A DNA stretch of 64,000 bases, taken from Candidula unifasciata. Taxonomy: Eukaryota > Mollusca > Gastropoda > Stylommatophora > Geomitridae. Shown here in pieces: positions 38,576 to 41,500 of the stretch. Under the pieces are notes generated by a model, which was not told where the DNA came from, ran no database searches, and worked only from the letters and a program-made list of their open reading frames with translations. A program made the position numbers and the translations under genes. The stretch covers positions 289,501 to 353,500 of the forward strand of contig CAJHNH020001101.1 of the NCBI GenBank assembly GCA_905116865.2, read 5' to 3'. How positions within the stretch are numbered: position 1 is the first letter of the stretch; each line of letters opens with the position of its first letter.

Positions 38576-41500
38576 ATCCCATTCTGCCTTTCAGCATCAG
38601 GTTTTGAAGAGACATCTAGTGCAAGTCTTGGTATGTGCTACGTATATGCTGGTATTCGCAGCCTCAGAGAGTCGATCTATCCACCGCTTATAAGAGTTAC
38701 ATCTTTTAATTAGCTAAAAAATTTCATTTGTAGTTTTTCTTTCATCAGTTTTTATTCCTAGTTTCTTCAGAACCTCTATATTGTTTTTCGTTTTTAATGA
38801 TATACCACCTTTTCTTTTCTCTACTCCTGAAATGCCTCGTGGCATCAGGGCAGGAAGACATCTCTGGAACGGGCGCTTCTGTTCGCTTCGTATAAAGTAC
38901 TTTTCAGTGTCTCTGATATTTCTGCAGTCTATATTTTGCGTGCTCAACCACTGTATGTGTATAGCATTGCTCTCTGTGGTGCCCTGTCCGATACCACTAC
39001 TACTAACTATTCTTTTGTATATATATATATATATATCCGCATCTACAGAACCTCAGTATGATACTAAAAGTGGCTGAGGCCGTAGTAATAAAACTGAACT
39101 CATCTGTGTTGTGTAAACAAAAAGATCATGCTTTCAGCATCAATTTGAAGTTATGGTGATCACGTGGCTGATCTTGAATTTCCAGTGGAGAGATGTACAG
39201 TAACTTGACAATGTGGATTATGCATTTCAGCACACACACAAAAGAATTAATTTATGTGCTTCATTATATGTTGTTGATTTTATTCTAGTAATGCACCTGA
39301 TGAGACATGGCAAAATATGCCTGGCAGTAAATTGTGGAGTGTATTGTTTATGTCCACATTATTTAAACTTACAATGGGAAAATGTTTTAAATTTTCTAAC
39401 ATGTTTGTTTTAGTTGAGTACAAACATTTTGTTTATTCCCTGTATCCAGCTTCTTACTTCATGACCTACCACAGTGTTTTGAAAACATCTGAGGATTACA
39501 TTGCAGCCTTGAAGAATGCTAGGGAAATCTCAGACAACATTACGAGGAGTTTGAATGAGACAGGGCAACACTACAATGTCTTTCCTTACAGGTATGTTCT
39601 TACTGGTATGTTAGTCACCTGGGCAGAGAAAGTATTTGTAGTTCTTTTCCAGACAGTCTCTTCTATATTGACAATAGGCAGTTAGGCAGAAAATGTATGT
39701 AATGCCATCAGATTATCATTTTCTTCTTCATTGTCTACACTAATGTTATAGTTTTCCTGTAACATTTCAGTTTAGAAACTTTGATTTTGGTCTTTAATCC
39801 TGTAGCCCCGGGAACACTAAAAAAGATTAGGTCGTGAACCTGTGGGAATACAGGGCAATATCATTTGAAAATGCGGTGCAAAAAAGCGCACCCCGGTCAA
39901 CCTCAACTTTGGCTTTTTTTTTTTTAGAGATGGCACCAGATTGATTGACTGATTTGTTCTTGTCTGTGTTTGTTTTGTGTTTGTTATGTTGTTAGTATTT
40001 AATGCTTTTTTTTTAAAATTGTATTTCTATCGACAGTGTTTTCTACGTGTTCTATGAGCAGTACCTGGACATTGTCATGAACGCTGTCCTGAACATCACA
40101 TACTGTCTGGCGGCCATCCTCATCATCACTTTCCTCCTGCTGGGCTTCGACATCTACTCCGCCATTATTGTGGTCCTGACCATTCTCATGATCCTCGTCA
40201 GCATAATGGGACTGATGTATCTGTGGGATATTGAGCTGAATGCCTTGTCCCTCGTTAATCTCATTATGGTAAGTTTTTTTTTTTTTTTTAAACACTGCTG
40301 CTTTATGTCCTAACACTTTGAGTCCCAGGGGGTTTAGCCTCAGAGTTATTTGTTGGGGAATATGTTTACCAGTTTCATGATCCTCGAGGTTCAGTTTCCA
40401 CAGCAGACAATTTTTTTTTTTTAAAGTGGTTTACAGACACTCATACGAGAGTCACACCATGGAAGAAATGGGGACTTCACCATATAATATTCCTAAAGAC
40501 TGTAGATGGTGCAACCAGGTATCCTTCATTGTAGAAACAGCACTGAGTGTTAAAAAGAAAATTTTTTTCCTGTAAAAAAATTCTACTGTAAAATTGGCCC
40601 AGTTTGCCTTTGGCATAATTTTATAGGCCAGTACTGCATCACTACCATGCTGACCACCTTTGATTCTCAGGATGTTATTCTGTGTTGGATTGGGCCTGAA
40701 AGACATGGTCATTTGATACAACTCCACCTTAATACGGATTTGAGCCTAGGACCTTCTTCTTCAGCATTCCAAGCCCTTGAAGTTCACTGCTGCAAATATC
40801 ACTTGCCTGAACTCATCTCTCTGGTTAGCCTTCTCTCTCTCTCTCTCTAGTTGGTGACACCAAAGTGTTTGCAGGTCTGCCTGGATATTGTTTCACCATC
40901 GTCATCTTGGTCTACCTTGTGGTCTACACAGGAAGTAATTATAACAAGAAAAGAAACCAAGACCTTTTTGTGAAACAATCATTAAAATAATCCACTGATC
41001 TTTGAAAAAGAAGCTAATAACAGTGGTGGGGTTGGGGGGCGGGGGTTTACACACACAAGAAAATCTGATGTTTTGGCCCGGACCTTTCTCACCACAGACC
41101 ACAACATAAACATGGGGCAGAGTATCCTCAATCACCCCTCCCCCCACCTTTTTTTCTTTTCTTTCGTTAAGCTTTGTTGTCACAGTTCAGTGGATTACTT
41201 TCTTGGTATTAGCTTGACTGCAGTCACCCCTGTTTTCATCACTTTTAAGTTAAACATTCATTGGGTAATTTAAAAAAAAAAAAAAGAGAAAAACAAAGAG
41301 AAAGGCTACGGAAAAACATTGAATGGCTTTATATACTCTTGGACTTCTAGAGTTTAGTTTCTCGCTTGATGATGTACCAGATACATTATATGCAATTAAT
41401 TAGAACATTTGTTTTCTTGTGTCCTAACAGGCAATTGGTATATCAGTAGAATTCTGCTCTCATATAATCCGTGCATTCACTATCAGCATTAAACCCACAC